DNA of 64,000 bases from Xenococcus sp. MO_188.B8 (GCA_030065615.1 JASJDR010000020.1:62001-126000); one strand, 5' to 3'; counted from the first letter of the stretch, positions 9,345 through 19,400 are shown. Program-made: numbers and translations. Notes: a model not told the origin generated them from the sequence alone.

Positions 9345-9548
9345 TTATCCTCGCTGAGCGCGTGCTTCTACTGCCTCTATTACGGTGAGCGCCAAATCGT
9401 ATTCATCCTCAAAGATTCGACCAGCTAGTTCATGAGTTTTGATCTTACTTAATTGAGGAATTGAACGACAATGCTTTTCGAAACTTTGATAGAAGTCATC
9501 CACATCACAAAAAATTTCTGTAAGATCGAGACGAGATTTTATAGTCAT
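9345..9548 (-). pseudogene. Possible transposase N-terminus relic (IS982-like)
   Basis: The 67-codon frame begins MTIKSRLDLTEIFCDVDDFY and QSFEKHC, which resembles the N-terminus of IS982-type transposases (EIFCDVDDFC-Q-F pattern). After about 30 residues it continues into unrelated sequence (KTHELAGRIFEDEYDLAL) and stops at 67 codons, against roughly 270-300 for a full transposase. No DDE residues remain. The second half may come from another gene or be chance. Family assignment is from memory of the motif and is tentative. Confidence 0.35.
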
Positions 9549-9609
9549 TCCAATTAATTTCCATGCGATGCTTATCGGGTTGATTTATCGGCTGAGAATC
9601 ATAATTTGT

Positions 9610-9633
9610 AGGGGCGAAAGGCCTTTCGCCCCT
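9610..9633. repeat. 24-bp perfect palindrome, family GGGCGAA/TTCGCCC
   Basis: AGGGGCGAAAGG followed directly by its reverse complement. The same core (taggggcgaa...ttcgccc) occurs twice inside the olefin synthase gene, at 18230-18251 and 23096-23117. It is the intergenic member of that repeat family. Confidence 0.75.
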
Positions 9634-9757
9634 AACCATTGAATACATACGGTTTCTATTTGGAATTACTATAATTCCATAGCTGAGACCTTCAAATTCT
9701 ACTGTTAGCATAGATCTCAGCTTGCTCTTTGTTCCCAAAATTTTCGTCGAACTCACA

Positions 9758-10867
9758 TTAGTAGTTATTATTGATTTTTTGCCATTTTTGAATCCAGTTC
9801 ACTAATTCAGCTTCACTAATAGAATGCTCGATTTTTGTTATTTGTAAGATTTCTTGCAAATCATCAGGTGATTTTCCCGTTTGTTGTTGCCAGGCATTAA
9901 CTAAAGTATTTTCGTCTAATAAATTCTTGCCTAAACCAAGATATTGTTGCAGTTTTATTTGTTCATCTTTGGCAATTGTTTCCACTATAAAATCAGTAGA
10001 TCCTGCTTTCTCTAATATACTTGCTAGAGCTGTGATATAAGCTTGACTATTATCTAGTTTGCTAACTTGGGGAATTATGGGTTGACCGAAACGACGCCAA
10101 GAAAATGCGATCGCGACTAACATAAGAATAATCAATTGAATACTGATAGGATACCAAGGAGTTTTCATAGAATAAGCCTTTAATGTCCCTTCTTTTTCTT
10201 TAATTTTAGTTTCTAGATCTTTGTAACCATGAATATATTCATCAACAAATAATGATGAATTATTACTAACCAATTGGGCTAAAAATTCAAAATTATCTTC
10301 TACATCTTGATAGGCATTAGCAGCAATATAAGGCGTAACTGCATAAATAACTTCTCCTTGCTCAACTTTATTACGCCAGATTATTGCTCCATATTTATCT
10401 TCTAAAATATTATTTGAAGAGTCTTCATTTCTTCGACTAGTAGCGATCGCAATTATGAAATTTCGATAGGATTGATTTGTTTTAAAGGGAGCTGCCGTTG
10501 CTGTTTGAGCTTGACCTAAAATAACTAAAGTATTTCCTTGAGCCACCCATTCATCTTGTTGGTTAGAAATAATAGCAAGATCTGGTCTCTGAGGGGGCAC
10601 AATCTTTAAATAGGTAACATGATGATCCAGATTATGATCTTTTTGGTAATCTATGAAATCAGTAAAAGGCTTTTGCCAACGCTGGATATCAGTTCCTGTT
10701 GCTGACATATATTCATACCAAGCACCATAGCCATTAGGTTCTTTGCCATAGGTAGAACCTGCCATTAGTTTATTACTATTAGGTGCCGCTACTAGAGTTA
10801 AACTAATAATAACCGCGATCGCAATTCCTCCCCAAATCCCTAATCTACGCTTACTAAAATTGATCAT
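9758..10867 (-). CDS. DUF4350-domain membrane-anchored protein
   Basis: A 369-residue protein. An N-terminal membrane segment (about 10-28) is followed by the DUF4350 pattern STYGKEPNGYGAWYEYMSATG and the periplasmic, Rossmann-like domain (DLAIISNQQDEW, LVILGQAQ). A second membrane segment lies at about 240-257 (IQLIILMLVAIAFSW) and is followed by the RRFGQP motif and a cytoplasmic helical tail. It follows the DUF4129 gene by 2 bp on the same strand, so the two are an operon. In many bacteria these families stand in an operon with MoxR and DUF58. Function is unknown; the set is thought to act at the envelope. Confidence 0.85.
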   Translation of the reverse strand: MINFSKRRLGIWGGIAIAVIISLTLVAAPNSNKLMAGSTYGKEPNGYGAWYEYMSATGTDIQRWQKPFTDFIDYQKDHNLDHHVTYLKIVPPQRPDLAIISNQQDEWVAQGNTLVILGQAQTATAAPFKTNQSYRNFIIAIATSRRNEDSSNNILEDKYGAIIWRNKVEQGEVIYAVTPYIAANAYQDVEDNFEFLAQLVSNNSSLFVDEYIHGYKDLETKIKEKEGTLKAYSMKTPWYPISIQLIILMLVAIAFSWRRFGQPIIPQVSKLDNSQAYITALASILEKAGSTDFIVETIAKDEQIKLQQYLGLGKNLLDENTLVNAWQQQTGKSPDDLQEILQITKIEHSISEAELVNWIQKWQKINNNY

Positions 10868-10869
10868 AT

Positions 10870-11481
10870 TTAATTATTAATTATTAATTGAAAATCTTGT
10901 TGGCATTTTTGCCATAGAGATTCATCGGCTTCTTGATTACTAAAACATAATTGTTCGTGAGTATTTAGTAATAATTGATAAGATGGAAATGATGATATTT
11001 GAAACTGTTGAATTAATTTTAGATATTCGCGATCCGTACGACTAGATAAATTATCAAGAATACCGCGATCGCTTAACTGTTGTAACATAGCTTGGTAAAG
11101 ACAAAAAATTGCTTGACGATAATCTCTTTGTTTTTGAAAAGTCTGCGATTTCTCTAGCCATTCATTTACTGACAATTCTCTGACAGAATACTGATTAGAT
11201 AATGGTTGAGATTGCTGTTGTTGCTTTTGCCAAGTTCTAACATAAGGACGTAATAACAACCATAATTGCCAAGTCAACCAAACTAAAGTAGCTGCAGTTA
11301 TTGACCATAGTAAAAATTTAATCAAGATTTTAATCCATTCTGCATCTAGATCTAATCCAGACAGATCGGAAGTTTGGTCTGCTAATCGAGATAATTGCCA
11401 TTCCCACCATTCTTGAATTCGCTGTTGTAGTAAATGCGATCGCCATCCCAGACTATTGTGCTTGAAGATAGTATCATACAT
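10870..11481 (-). CDS. DUF4129-domain membrane protein
   Basis: A 203-residue protein. One membrane segment (about 52-76, LIKFLLWSITAATLVWLTWQLWLLL) separates an N-terminal Trp-rich part from a C-terminal domain with the DUF4129 features: YRQAIFCLYQAMLQQLSDRG, then SSRTDREYLKLIQQF and a closing FSNQEADESLWQKC helix. The DUF4129 domain is usually cytoplasmic and accompanies MoxR-type ATPases. It is translationally coupled to the DUF4350 gene (2 bp apart) and divergent from the RDD gene with a 102-bp spacer rich in taattaataatt repeats. Confidence 0.87.
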   Translation of the reverse strand: MYDTIFKHNSLGWRSHLLQQRIQEWWEWQLSRLADQTSDLSGLDLDAEWIKILIKFLLWSITAATLVWLTWQLWLLLRPYVRTWQKQQQQSQPLSNQYSVRELSVNEWLEKSQTFQKQRDYRQAIFCLYQAMLQQLSDRGILDNLSSRTDREYLKLIQQFQISSFPSYQLLLNTHEQLCFSNQEADESLWQKCQQDFQLIINN

Positions 11482-11583
11482 TAGATTATTAGAATATTTA
11501 GAAGCTATAGTTATTGATTTCCTTCTCTATGATAGCCAACGTTATAATAGTGAAAATTAATAATTAATAATTAGTAATTAATT

Positions 11584-12375
11584 ATGCGTTTTTTTAATAA
11601 AATCAACTTGCAAACACCAGAAAGTGTTGAGCTAGAGTTTACCCTCGCAGGGATTGGTAATCGAGCTTTTGCCCTCTTAATTGATTATTTAAATCTTGGT
11701 GCGGCTTTATTTTTATCATTAGTAATATCCATATTTTTGACCTATCAAATAGCTAATACAGAAAATATTTTAGGAACTAGTAGTAGTAAACTGCTTCAAT
11801 GGTTATGGGCAATTGAACTATTGATTAGTTTCTCGATTTATGTTGGATATTTTGTATTATTTGAAACAATTTGGCAAGGTCAAACTCCAGGCAAAAAGAA
11901 AACCCATATCCGAGTAATTCGCGATAATGGGAAGCCTGTAGGAATTTCTCAAGCTACTTTGAGAGCATTATTAAGACCTGTAGATGATTTCTTCTTTCTT
12001 GGTGTTTTTTTTATTGCTTTAGGCAAAAAAGAAAAGCGTATTGGAGATCTCATTGCGGGGACAATAGTTATTCAGGAAGAAAAACCCATACCAAAAGCTG
12101 AATTTTCCATTGCTCAACAGTCAGAAGATTTGGCAAGTAATCTCGCAATAACTACAGATTTTCATCGCTTATCCCCAGAAAATTTTGCCATTATCCGCAA
12201 CTATCTCCAACGACGAGAGATGATGATTGCCCAAGCCAGAAGAGAACTTGCTCGTAAATTGGCAACGCAAGTTAAAGATATTCTGGAGTTAGAAGATATT
12301 CCTCCTGATATTACGGCTAATAATTTTTTGGAAGCTGTCTATTTGGGTTATCAGCGATCGCAATTAACTAATTAA
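11584..12375 (+). CDS. RDD-family membrane protein
   Basis: A 263-residue protein. Residues 1-30 are the conserved cyanobacterial N-terminus (QTPESVELEFTLAGIGNRAFALLIDY), containing the R-A-D triad of RDD proteins. Membrane segments are near 32-55 and 78-98, followed by the loop WQGQTPGKKKTHIRVIRDNGKPVG, the LRALLRPVDD segment and the last membrane part ending IGDLIAGTIVI. The C-terminal 90 residues are soluble and helical (LQRREMMIAQARRELARKLA). It faces the DUF4129/DUF4350 operon. RDD proteins are proposed transporters or membrane scaffolds; here its context points to the MoxR-associated set. Confidence 0.88.
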   Translation: MRFFNKINLQTPESVELEFTLAGIGNRAFALLIDYLNLGAALFLSLVISIFLTYQIANTENILGTSSSKLLQWLWAIELLISFSIYVGYFVLFETIWQGQTPGKKKTHIRVIRDNGKPVGISQATLRALLRPVDDFFFLGVFFIALGKKEKRIGDLIAGTIVIQEEKPIPKAEFSIAQQSEDLASNLAITTDFHRLSPENFAIIRNYLQRREMMIAQARRELARKLATQVKDILELEDIPPDITANNFLEAVYLGYQRSQLTN

Positions 12376-12603
12376 TTAACTGTACAAAATAAATTATCAG
12401 GGGTAATAAATGTTAGGGGATAGGTATTGAGGACAATGAACAATGACGAAAATCGATAATACTTTGAGAAATAACTAATGATTGTTCACTGATAACCGAT
12501 AAGTGAGCAATGATTTTGATACACTAAGTCTAAGTAAGTTCTCTTAAGCTAAAATACTTAACTGAATCATTAAAATACTGATCACAAAGGAATTTTATTA
12601 AAA

Positions 12604-12801
12604 ATGCAAGACTTTTTTCAAAACGTTGAACGGTATCCCCGCTATCTGATTAGTTTGATTGCGGGAATTTTTTGGGCTTTTTTTGAAAAATTGCTTCCTT
12701 TCCTCAAAAATCCCGTAACAGCGATCGCTTTAATTGGTTTCCTTGTAGGGACATTTGTCTTCTTATATCTAACTCTCGAAGCGATGTTAGGTTTGAATTA
12801 G
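12604..12801 (+). CDS. ycf33: DUF751 / Ycf33 family small membrane protein
   Basis: A 65-residue protein conserved in cyanobacteria and algal plastids. It starts MQDFFQNVERYPRYLISLIAG and has two hydrophobic segments (about 14-31 and 39-60). Length and N-terminus match Ycf33, whose role is unknown though it is generally assumed to be thylakoid-linked. It stands 24 bp before the rhomboid protease gene, so the two are probably co-transcribed. The spacer of 228 bp upstream provides its own promoter region; a cAAAGGa stretch precedes the ATG. Confidence 0.88.
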   Translation: MQDFFQNVERYPRYLISLIAGIFWAFFEKLLPFLKNPVTAIALIGFLVGTFVFLYLTLEAMLGLN

Positions 12802-12825
12802 GAGTATTAATCTTAAATTAAGTAA

Positions 12826-13515
12826 ATGATCCCCTTAAAAGATGAAAATCCGATTAGTACTACTCCTATCGTTGTTTATATCTTAATTGCGATTAATCTC
12901 GCGGTATTTGTTCACCAATTGACTTTAGGAGAACAAATCGAAGATTTTTTTCAACTTTATGCCGTAATACCTAAAGAATTAACTGCTAGTTTCGAAGGAA
13001 ATCCTCCCAATCAGTCAGTACCAGAAATGGTCACTTTAGTTAGTTCCCAATTTCTTCATGGTGGCTGGATGCATATTGGTTTTAATATGCTTTACTTATC
13101 TATTTTTGGCAATAATATCGAAGATTCTTTAGGCCATAGCAAATTTTTACTTTTTTATTTGACTTGCGGAATTTTAGCGAGTTTAACTCATTGGTTCTTC
13201 GATATGCAATCTTTGATTCCCACATTGGGCGCTTCAGGTGCGATCGCTGGAGTTATGGGAGCCTATGTTTTAAAGTATCCCAAAGCCCGAATATTGACCT
13301 TAATTCCCCTAGGGATCATTTTTACCACAATTCGGATTCCAGCAATCTTTTTTCTCGGTTTTTGGTTTTTACAACAGGCGATTAGTAGTTTTGCTTCTTT
13401 GGGACTGACAAATGTTACCGAAGATGGCATTGCTTATTGGGCACATTCTGGAGGCTTTATCTTTGGTGTAATTATTGGTCCGATGATGGGATTATTTCGC
13501 GATCGTATCAAATAA
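12826..13515 (+). CDS. Rhomboid-family intramembrane serine protease
   Basis: A 229-residue polytopic protein. It begins MIPLKDENPISTTPIVVYILI, the common bacterial rhomboid start. The HGGWMHIGFNMLYLSIFGNNIED segment matches the family's conserved loop and second helix. The catalytic Ser is in LGASGAIAGVMGAY (GxSG motif) and the catalytic His is in YWAHSGGFIFG near the C-terminus. Rhomboids cleave transmembrane helices of substrate proteins within the membrane; the substrate cannot be told from sequence. It is probably in an operon with ycf33. Confidence 0.93.
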   Translation: MIPLKDENPISTTPIVVYILIAINLAVFVHQLTLGEQIEDFFQLYAVIPKELTASFEGNPPNQSVPEMVTLVSSQFLHGGWMHIGFNMLYLSIFGNNIEDSLGHSKFLLFYLTCGILASLTHWFFDMQSLIPTLGASGAIAGVMGAYVLKYPKARILTLIPLGIIFTTIRIPAIFFLGFWFLQQAISSFASLGLTNVTEDGIAYWAHSGGFIFGVIIGPMMGLFRDRIK

Positions 13516-14130
13516 GCTAAACCGCATCTACTAGAGCGTCGATTCAGTATTTATAAATTACTAGTTAGGTGAGAGGGGGGAGTGTGGGAAGAAGGTAGAG
13601 AGTTTGGGGAGAGGGGGTGGACAAGGAAGGGTGGGGGTATTAAGTTTTTTTTCTCATTTTCCCCTTTGTCTTCGCACACTCCCCTATCTTCGGGATCTCT
13701 CTTTTGCTTCCGTTTCCCTTTCAATTAATGATTGCTCTTGATACTGAATTGGTGTTCTAGCCTGTCGCAACTCGCCCGTTCCTTCTCTTAGTGGACGCGA
13801 ACCAAGAGAGGGAGAGCTGTTTCCCAAATTTTATTTCTCAAGACAAAGTTGATGCTGATGCTCTACTAGTTTGAAAAATTATTTTTGATTTTAATCAAAA
13901 CGCGATCGCATTAAACATTACCCTACTAAGTATAAGTATCAAGAAAGAGTGTATCTTGCTTAGGGAGCTGGCCCGATTGCGATCACAGCTAACCAATCAT
14001 AATCATTTATAATTGTCTGCTATATTTTCTACGAGATTGATTAACGCATTAATTAATATCAGCGATCGCGAAAAGCTACAATACTCACAATACAGCTGAT
14101 AAAACTTTTCAGTTAATCAATTAATATTTT
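13516..14130. other. Repeat-filled intergenic region
   Basis: About 615 bp without a gene. It holds dispersed repeat copy B (13565-13765), a GC-rich segment with gacgcgaaccaagagagg (13787-13804) related to the insert in the PIN gene, and HIP1 octamers. No open frame worth calling. Confidence 0.55.
13565..13765. repeat. Dispersed intergenic repeat, copy B
   Basis: Purine-rich then pyrimidine-rich tract (gtgagaggggggagtgtggg ... cttcgcacactcccctatct) ending in caattaatgattgctcttg. Shares one direct and one inverted block with copy A at 8383-8540. Confidence 0.6.
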
Positions 14131-14556
14131 ATGTTGAAAAAGTATTTGATTCTCATCATATTTATTTTTACTTCTTTTCTAATTGCACCCAAGACAGAAG
14201 CTAATATCTGTAAATTTTGGTCAGGACATCAAGTTTGTGTTCTTCGTATTAAACGCAGTGCTAAATATTATTGGGAATATCGAACTACTCTTAGTGTTGA
14301 TGGGAAAAAGCAACCTGAAATAGTTTACGATTGTCGTTATTTCTCTTATTTACAACCAGATAATACGAAAGTATATTTTGACGAGCGAACCCACGGAGTT
14401 TCCCGACCTTTGGGAAGCGGTGCCACCCTGGCGAGGTTCCCTTATCCGAAGGGGTATCCTTTAGGACGCCCAAGGAACGCGCACCAAGAGACGCGCGAGT
14501 TTGAAGATAATGATGCTGATTTAGGAAATTTTGTTTGTAGTCTATTCAATAAGTAG
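14131..14556 (+). CDS. Small secreted hypothetical protein with in-frame repeat insertion
   Basis: A 141-residue protein with a signal peptide (MLKKYLILIIFIFTSFLIAP, cleavage near TEANI). The N-terminal half is unremarkable and has two cysteines (ICKFWSGHQVC). Residues about 88-125 read SRPLGSGATLARFPYPKGYP then RPRNAHQETRE and are encoded by a GC-rich segment (14398-14503) that resembles the dispersed repeats at 13.79, 40.1 and 43.3 kb (caaggaacgcgcaccaagag). After it the frame returns to low-GC sequence ending FVCSLFNK. The insertion is therefore in-frame. Family is not recognised, and the protein may have lost function. Confidence 0.55.
   Translation: MLKKYLILIIFIFTSFLIAPKTEANICKFWSGHQVCVLRIKRSAKYYWEYRTTLSVDGKKQPEIVYDCRYFSYLQPDNTKVYFDERTHGVSRPLGSGATLARFPYPKGYPLGRPRNAHQETREFEDNDADLGNFVCSLFNK
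14398..14503. repeat. GC-rich dispersed repeat inside a coding sequence
   Basis: The base composition jumps from AT-rich to GC-rich and back. The caaggaacgcgcaccaagag segment at 14470-14489 is shared, with small changes, with the repeat that splits the PIN gene near 40.19 kb. Confidence 0.5.
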
Positions 14557-14701
14557 CTAGTACCGCTGTAGGAACATAATAAGTAATAAGTCTTTTTCTT
14601 TAAATCATGTTAAGAATTAACACAAAAGATGTCAGTGATTTGCCGAGTAGTAAAATTTGAGGGAGACTCAAAAAAGTAATCTTGAGAAAAGATTGAATAT
14701 C

Positions 14702-14827
14702 ATGAGCAATGTATCTGTGCTATTGGGTCAACTAAGTTCACTGCTATGGTTGATTTTCGTCGTTGTAATTTTTGTGAGAATTTTTCATAGATTGAAGAAG
14801 TTATCGATATTTTCTTCTAAAAACTAG
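14702..14827 (+). CDS. Small single-pass membrane protein, 41 aa
   Basis: ATG AGC AAT GTA ... TAG encodes 41 residues: a short polar start, one hydrophobic helix (LLWLIFVVVIFVRIF, about 14-28) and a basic tail (HRLKKLSIFSSKN), which would put the C-terminus in the cytoplasm. A purine-rich gagaaaaga is about 8 nt upstream. No family is recognised. It could be a genuine small membrane protein or chance; the positive-inside pattern favours the former slightly. Confidence 0.35.
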   Translation: MSNVSVLLGQLSSLLWLIFVVVIFVRIFHRLKKLSIFSSKN

Positions 14828-15020
14828 ATTTTAGTTCTCTATCATCTCTTCCCAATTCCCTAAAACCTAGCACCTAACACCTAACGCTTCAATCTCCATT
14901 GCCCGGGAAATTGTGCAACAGCTCTAAAGATTCATCTATTATAGATATAGATAATTTTATTAGATATAAATAATCTAATTTGTTTGTTGAGGTTCTAAGC
15001 TAGGCTGTTTAAATCTTTGT

Positions 15021-15476
15021 ATGGCTAAACTGTTTGTAAGTCGTTGGTATAGCACTTTTCTGATGGGTATTGCTCTTGGGGTGATCGCGATACCTATAGT
15101 ACCAGCAGAGGCACAAAACAGACTCTATAATCCTGATGGGATTGCTTCAAATAAGGAAATTTCGGATACCCTTTCAGAACATGATATCCCCACAGGAGAA
15201 GGGGGGTTCGCTCGCGACTATTATATTCAACTGGAAAAAGGCGATCAAGTTGCGATCGATCTGACTTCCGATGAGTTCGACACCATGATTATGCTGATTG
15301 CTGATGACGGCTCTACCGTTGCGGAAAATGATGATGCCCCTGATGGGACAACGAATTCTTTATTATTTTCGAGAATTGTTGAGGATGGTAAATATATTAT
15401 TCGGGTTCGGGCTTTCGGTGAAACTAGTGGTGGCAAGTTTAATCTTAAGTTTACACGTCTCAAGCCAGCCAAATAG
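15021..15476 (+). CDS. Secreted PPC-domain (pre-peptidase C-terminal) protein
   Basis: A 151-residue protein. Residues 1-31 form a signal peptide ending in PAEAQN. The rest is one PPC-type beta-sandwich: DYYIQLEKGDQVAIDLTSDEFDTMIMLI, then DDGSTVAENDDAPDGTTNS and GKYIIRVRAFGETSGGKFNLKF. The domain usually follows secreted proteases, where it is removed; as a stand-alone unit in cyanobacteria its role is unknown. It has its own promoter region; the next gene is 262 bp downstream. Confidence 0.85.
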   Translation: MAKLFVSRWYSTFLMGIALGVIAIPIVPAEAQNRLYNPDGIASNKEISDTLSEHDIPTGEGGFARDYYIQLEKGDQVAIDLTSDEFDTMIMLIADDGSTVAENDDAPDGTTNSLLFSRIVEDGKYIIRVRAFGETSGGKFNLKFTRLKPAK

Positions 15477-15738
15477 AATTATTAGGATAAGTATTTATCT
15501 TTAAAGTGGAAGTAAAATATAATCCCCATAATTAAATGAAATTGAATTTTCTCCACACAGTTTGGAGTTGAGGATATACTCTAAGACAATTAGCCTCTCA
15601 CCAGCTAGTAGACAAAAGATAATTTTGGTCGAATAAGTAAAAAACTATACTGTTCAATCAGTCGAGTAAATTCTATTCGATAGCCCTAATTAGCTGTTTA
15701 TAGCTAAAGTAACAACAAAAAACGCGGAGACACAAACA

Positions 15739-15933
15739 ATGCCTCAAGGAACAGTAAAGTGGTTCAATGTAGAAAAAGGTTTTGGTTTTATCAAACCAGA
15801 GGAAGGAGACAAAGATTTGTTTGTACATCATTCAGAAACTAAGGGTCAAACTCTCAACGATGGAGACAAGGTCGAATTTGAAGTTGGCGAAGGTCGAAAA
15901 GGACCTTGTGCCATTGATGTTAAGAAAATCTAA
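15739..15933 (+). CDS. Cold-shock-domain RNA-binding protein (CspA family)
   Basis: A 64-residue single cold-shock domain. It begins [20 protein letters not shown], which includes RNP1 (KGFGFI), and continues with RNP2 (LFVHHS) and ends CAIDVKKI. The family binds single-stranded RNA and DNA and melts mRNA structure. Most cyanobacteria use RRM-type Rbp proteins for cold response and many lack CspA, so its presence is of mild interest. A leader of about 260 nt with no other gene lies upstream, as is common for csp mRNAs; cgcggaga precedes the ATG. Confidence 0.93.
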   Translation: MPQGTVKWFNVEKGFGFIKPEEGDKDLFVHHSETKGQTLNDGDKVEFEVGEGRKGPCAIDVKKI

Positions 15934-16435
15934 TTACCAAGAAAATAACCATCGCCAAAAGACTAGTGCTTTGCTGTAAGTTGCCAAAGAGATGCTAAAA
16001 CAGTAGAGACCATAAAAAATCTACTCTGAGAGTTTCCAGACCAAGAAAGTACCGATAAAATCAGAGTGAGCAAACCAAGGTATAGAACTTCTGGAAAATC
16101 ATCTCAAGCTGCTTTTTATAACTCAACAAAGCCTAAAATTAACTGTTTTTTATTTTATTAGGGGAAACTTATTCAGAAAACTCTCTCATTCGATGATATT
16201 TGATGCTGCTAATTGATAACCATATATAATTAATCTGTATCAAAAAAGTCCTGTATTTCCTACTGTGCTTGATTTTAGAGCAAAGAATACTACTTTAATG
16301 ATAAGGTGGTAGTCTATATTTTTTTACCTACGATCGCGTATCCTATGGAAGAAACTTACCTATAATTATTGTGACTAAATGTAACAAAATATCTCGCTTT
16401 TGTATAAGCTAGTTAGGGAAAGTCTCACTGAATAG
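15934..16435. other. Leader region of the olefin synthase gene
   Basis: About 500 bp with no gene, RNA or repeat that I can recognise. It must contain the promoter of the 8.6-kb olefin synthase gene. A TAG stop lies in frame directly before the GTG start, which fixes the upstream limit. Confidence 0.45.
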
Positions 16436-19400
16436 GTGGCAACAGAGAGGAGTCTATTGGATAAGTACCAGACATTTATAGACCGATTAGCAGAACGGGT
16501 AGTACGTCAACCCGAAAAGGCAGCATTTACTTTTTTGCAGGACGGGGAAACCGAGTCCTGCCGCCTGAGTTATCAAGAATTGGCAACCAAAGCTCAAGCG
16601 ATCGCAGCTGTCTTACAAAGTCAAAATGCGGCAGGAGAGCGCGCTCTACTTTTATATCAACCTGGATTGGAGTTTATAACTGCATTTCTGGGTTGTTTAT
16701 ATGCTGGAGTGGTTGCGGTGCCAGCCTATCCGCCTCGCGCTAATCGTTCTATTGATCGTCTCTTAGCAATTGTTACCGATGCCAAGGCTAAATTTGCTCT
16801 CACCAGCGAGGATTTACAGCTAAAGATTGAAGAGAAATTTCGCTTAGCAGGGCAAAAATCACTTCAGTTTCTGGCTACAGATCGAATAGAGGTGAATCAG
16901 GCTCATAATTGGCGTAAACCTGATTTAATTGCTGATAATCTGGCGTTTTTACAGTACACCAGCGGTTCTACGGGTAAGCCTAAAGGGGTGATGGTAAGTC
17001 ATGGTAACTTGCTGGATAATTCTGTTGCCATCAATAGCTGTTTCCAGAATATTCCTGAACATAATGCGGTTTCCTGGTTGCCTCCCTATCATGATATGGG
17101 CTTAATCGGCTGTATTCTCCAGCCGATGTATGTAGGGTTATCAATGTATCTGATGCCTCCTGTTAGCTTCCTACAGCGCCCTTATCGTTGGCTAAAAGCT
17201 ATTGATAAATATCGGGCTAATACCTCTGGAGGACCGAATTTTGCCTATGATCTTTGTGTGAGTCAGATTACCGAGGAGCAAAAAGCCAGTCTCGATCTCA
17301 GTTGTTGGGAATTGGCTTTTACTGGTGCTGAACCAGTACGCGCTGAGACAATTAAACAGTTTAGTGAATACTTTAAAGGTTCTGGGTTCCGTCAACGAGT
17401 TTTCTATCCCTGCTACGGCATGGCGGAATCTACTTTGATTATTACTGGTGGTAGTAAACGAGCAAAACCAGTTTTCAGGAATTTTGATAAACAGAGTCTT
17501 GAGCAAAACCAGGCGATTGATTTATTACCAAGTCATTCTTTTACAAGGAGAGGGGAGCAAATCCTAACTCCTTTGGTAGAGGAGAAACAACCAGAGCAAG
17601 TTACGTTAGTTGGTTGTGGGAATAATCTTGAAGATCAGTATTTAGCGATCGCAAATCCTGATAACCTAGAAGAGTGTAGCGAGGGAGAAATTGGCGAAAT
17701 TTGGGCTGCGAGTTCAAGTGTGGCTCAAGGATATTGGAATCGTCCTGAGTTAACCCAATATGCTTTTGGTGCTACTCTAAAAAGTTATCCTAATGTAACT
17801 TTTCTGCGCACGGGAGATTTGGGATTTATTAAAGATGGGGAATTATTCGTTACGGGAAGATTAAAGGATTTAATTATTATTCGCGGACGCAATCATTATC
17901 CTCAAGATATAGAATTAACGATTGATAATGCCCATGAAGCAATTCATGCGGGTAATGGTGCTGCTTTTGCTGTGGAGATCGACGGGGATGAGAAATTAGT
18001 TATTACTCAAGAGATTAAACGTACCTATCTGCGAAAGTTAAATATTGAAGAGGTAACTAAGGCAATTCGTCAGGCGGTTTTACAAAATCACGAGTTAAAT
18101 CCCCATGGGATTGTTTTAATTAAAACTGGCAGTATTCCTAAAACTTCTAGTGGCAAGATCCAACGTCACGCTTGTAAGGCAGGTTTTCTTGATGGCAGTT
18201 TGAATGTTGTCGGTGAATCAGTTAACCGTAGGGGCGAAGGGCTATTCGCCCGTTCATCAGTTATCAGTCATCAGTTAAAGACAAGAGGGAAGAAAAGTAA
18301 TCCTAAACAGGGAATTATTGAAAGTTGGTTAGTAGAAAATATTGCCCAGAGATTGGGTGTAAATAATAGTGAAGTAGATATAGAAGAACCTTTTGCGAGT
18401 TTGGGCTTAGATTCGGTACAGGCTGTCAGATTATCAGCAGATTTAGAAGATTATCTGGATCTGAAACTTTCTCCAACTCTGATTTACGACTATCCCAATA
18501 TCTCTAGTCTGGCAGGATACTTATCCCAATTACAAAACCCTGTAGAAGAAATTCATCAACCACAACAGCAATCCCAACCAAAGAGTAATTATTCAGAAAT
18601 TGCGATTATCGGTATGGGATGTCGTTTTCCTGGAGCCAATAATCCTCAAGAATTTTGGAATCTTCTGCAAGACGGTAAAGATGCTATTACCAAAAGTGAG
18701 CGCTGGGCAGGAGAAGATTATGGCGGTTTTATTACCGATGTAGATAAATTCGATCCGCAATTTTTTGGCATCACGCCTCGGGAAACCCAAAGGATGGATC
18801 CACAACAAAGGTTATTGTTAGAAGTTAGTTGGGAAGCCTTAGAAGATGCAGCGATCGCTACTGAGAATATATCCAACACAGCAACGGGAGTCTTTATCGG
18901 GATTAGTAGTAGCGATTATTCCCAATTGCAATTACATTACGGAACCGAATTAGATGCCTATGCAGGAACGGGGAATGCTCATAGTATTGCGGCTAATCGC
19001 TTATCTTACAGTTTAGATCTTCGCGGCCCTTCGATGACGGTGGATACGGCTTGTTCTTCCTCTTTAGTGGCAGTACATTTGGCTTGTCAAAGTCTCAAGA
19101 ATGGAGAATGTCAAACTGCAATCGCAGGTGGGGTAAACTTAATGTTATCGCCAGAATTGACCCAAACTTTCTCTTTAGCGGGGATGATGGCGGTCGATGG
19201 ACGTTGTAAAACCTTTGACGCGGATGCTGATGGTTATGTGCGGGGAGAAGGTTGTGGGGTCATTATCCTCAAGCGATTAGACGATGCAATCCGCGATCGC
19301 GATAATATCTTAGCAGTAGTTCAAGGTTCGGCAATTAATCAGGATGGACGGAGTAATGGGTTAACCGCTCCCAATAGCTTGGCACAACAGGAAGTTATCA

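Larger units (their letters stand above)
9305..9757. other. Gene-poor junction with IS relic and palindrome
   Basis: This stretch holds the small IS-like relic at 9345-9548 and the 24-bp palindrome at 9610-9633. An 83-codon minus-strand frame through it is built partly from the palindrome and was not called. Confidence 0.45.

Noticed and set aside
9505-9756. 83-codon minus-strand frame
   Set aside because: Runs through the 24-bp palindrome, overlaps the IS relic and has no family resemblance.
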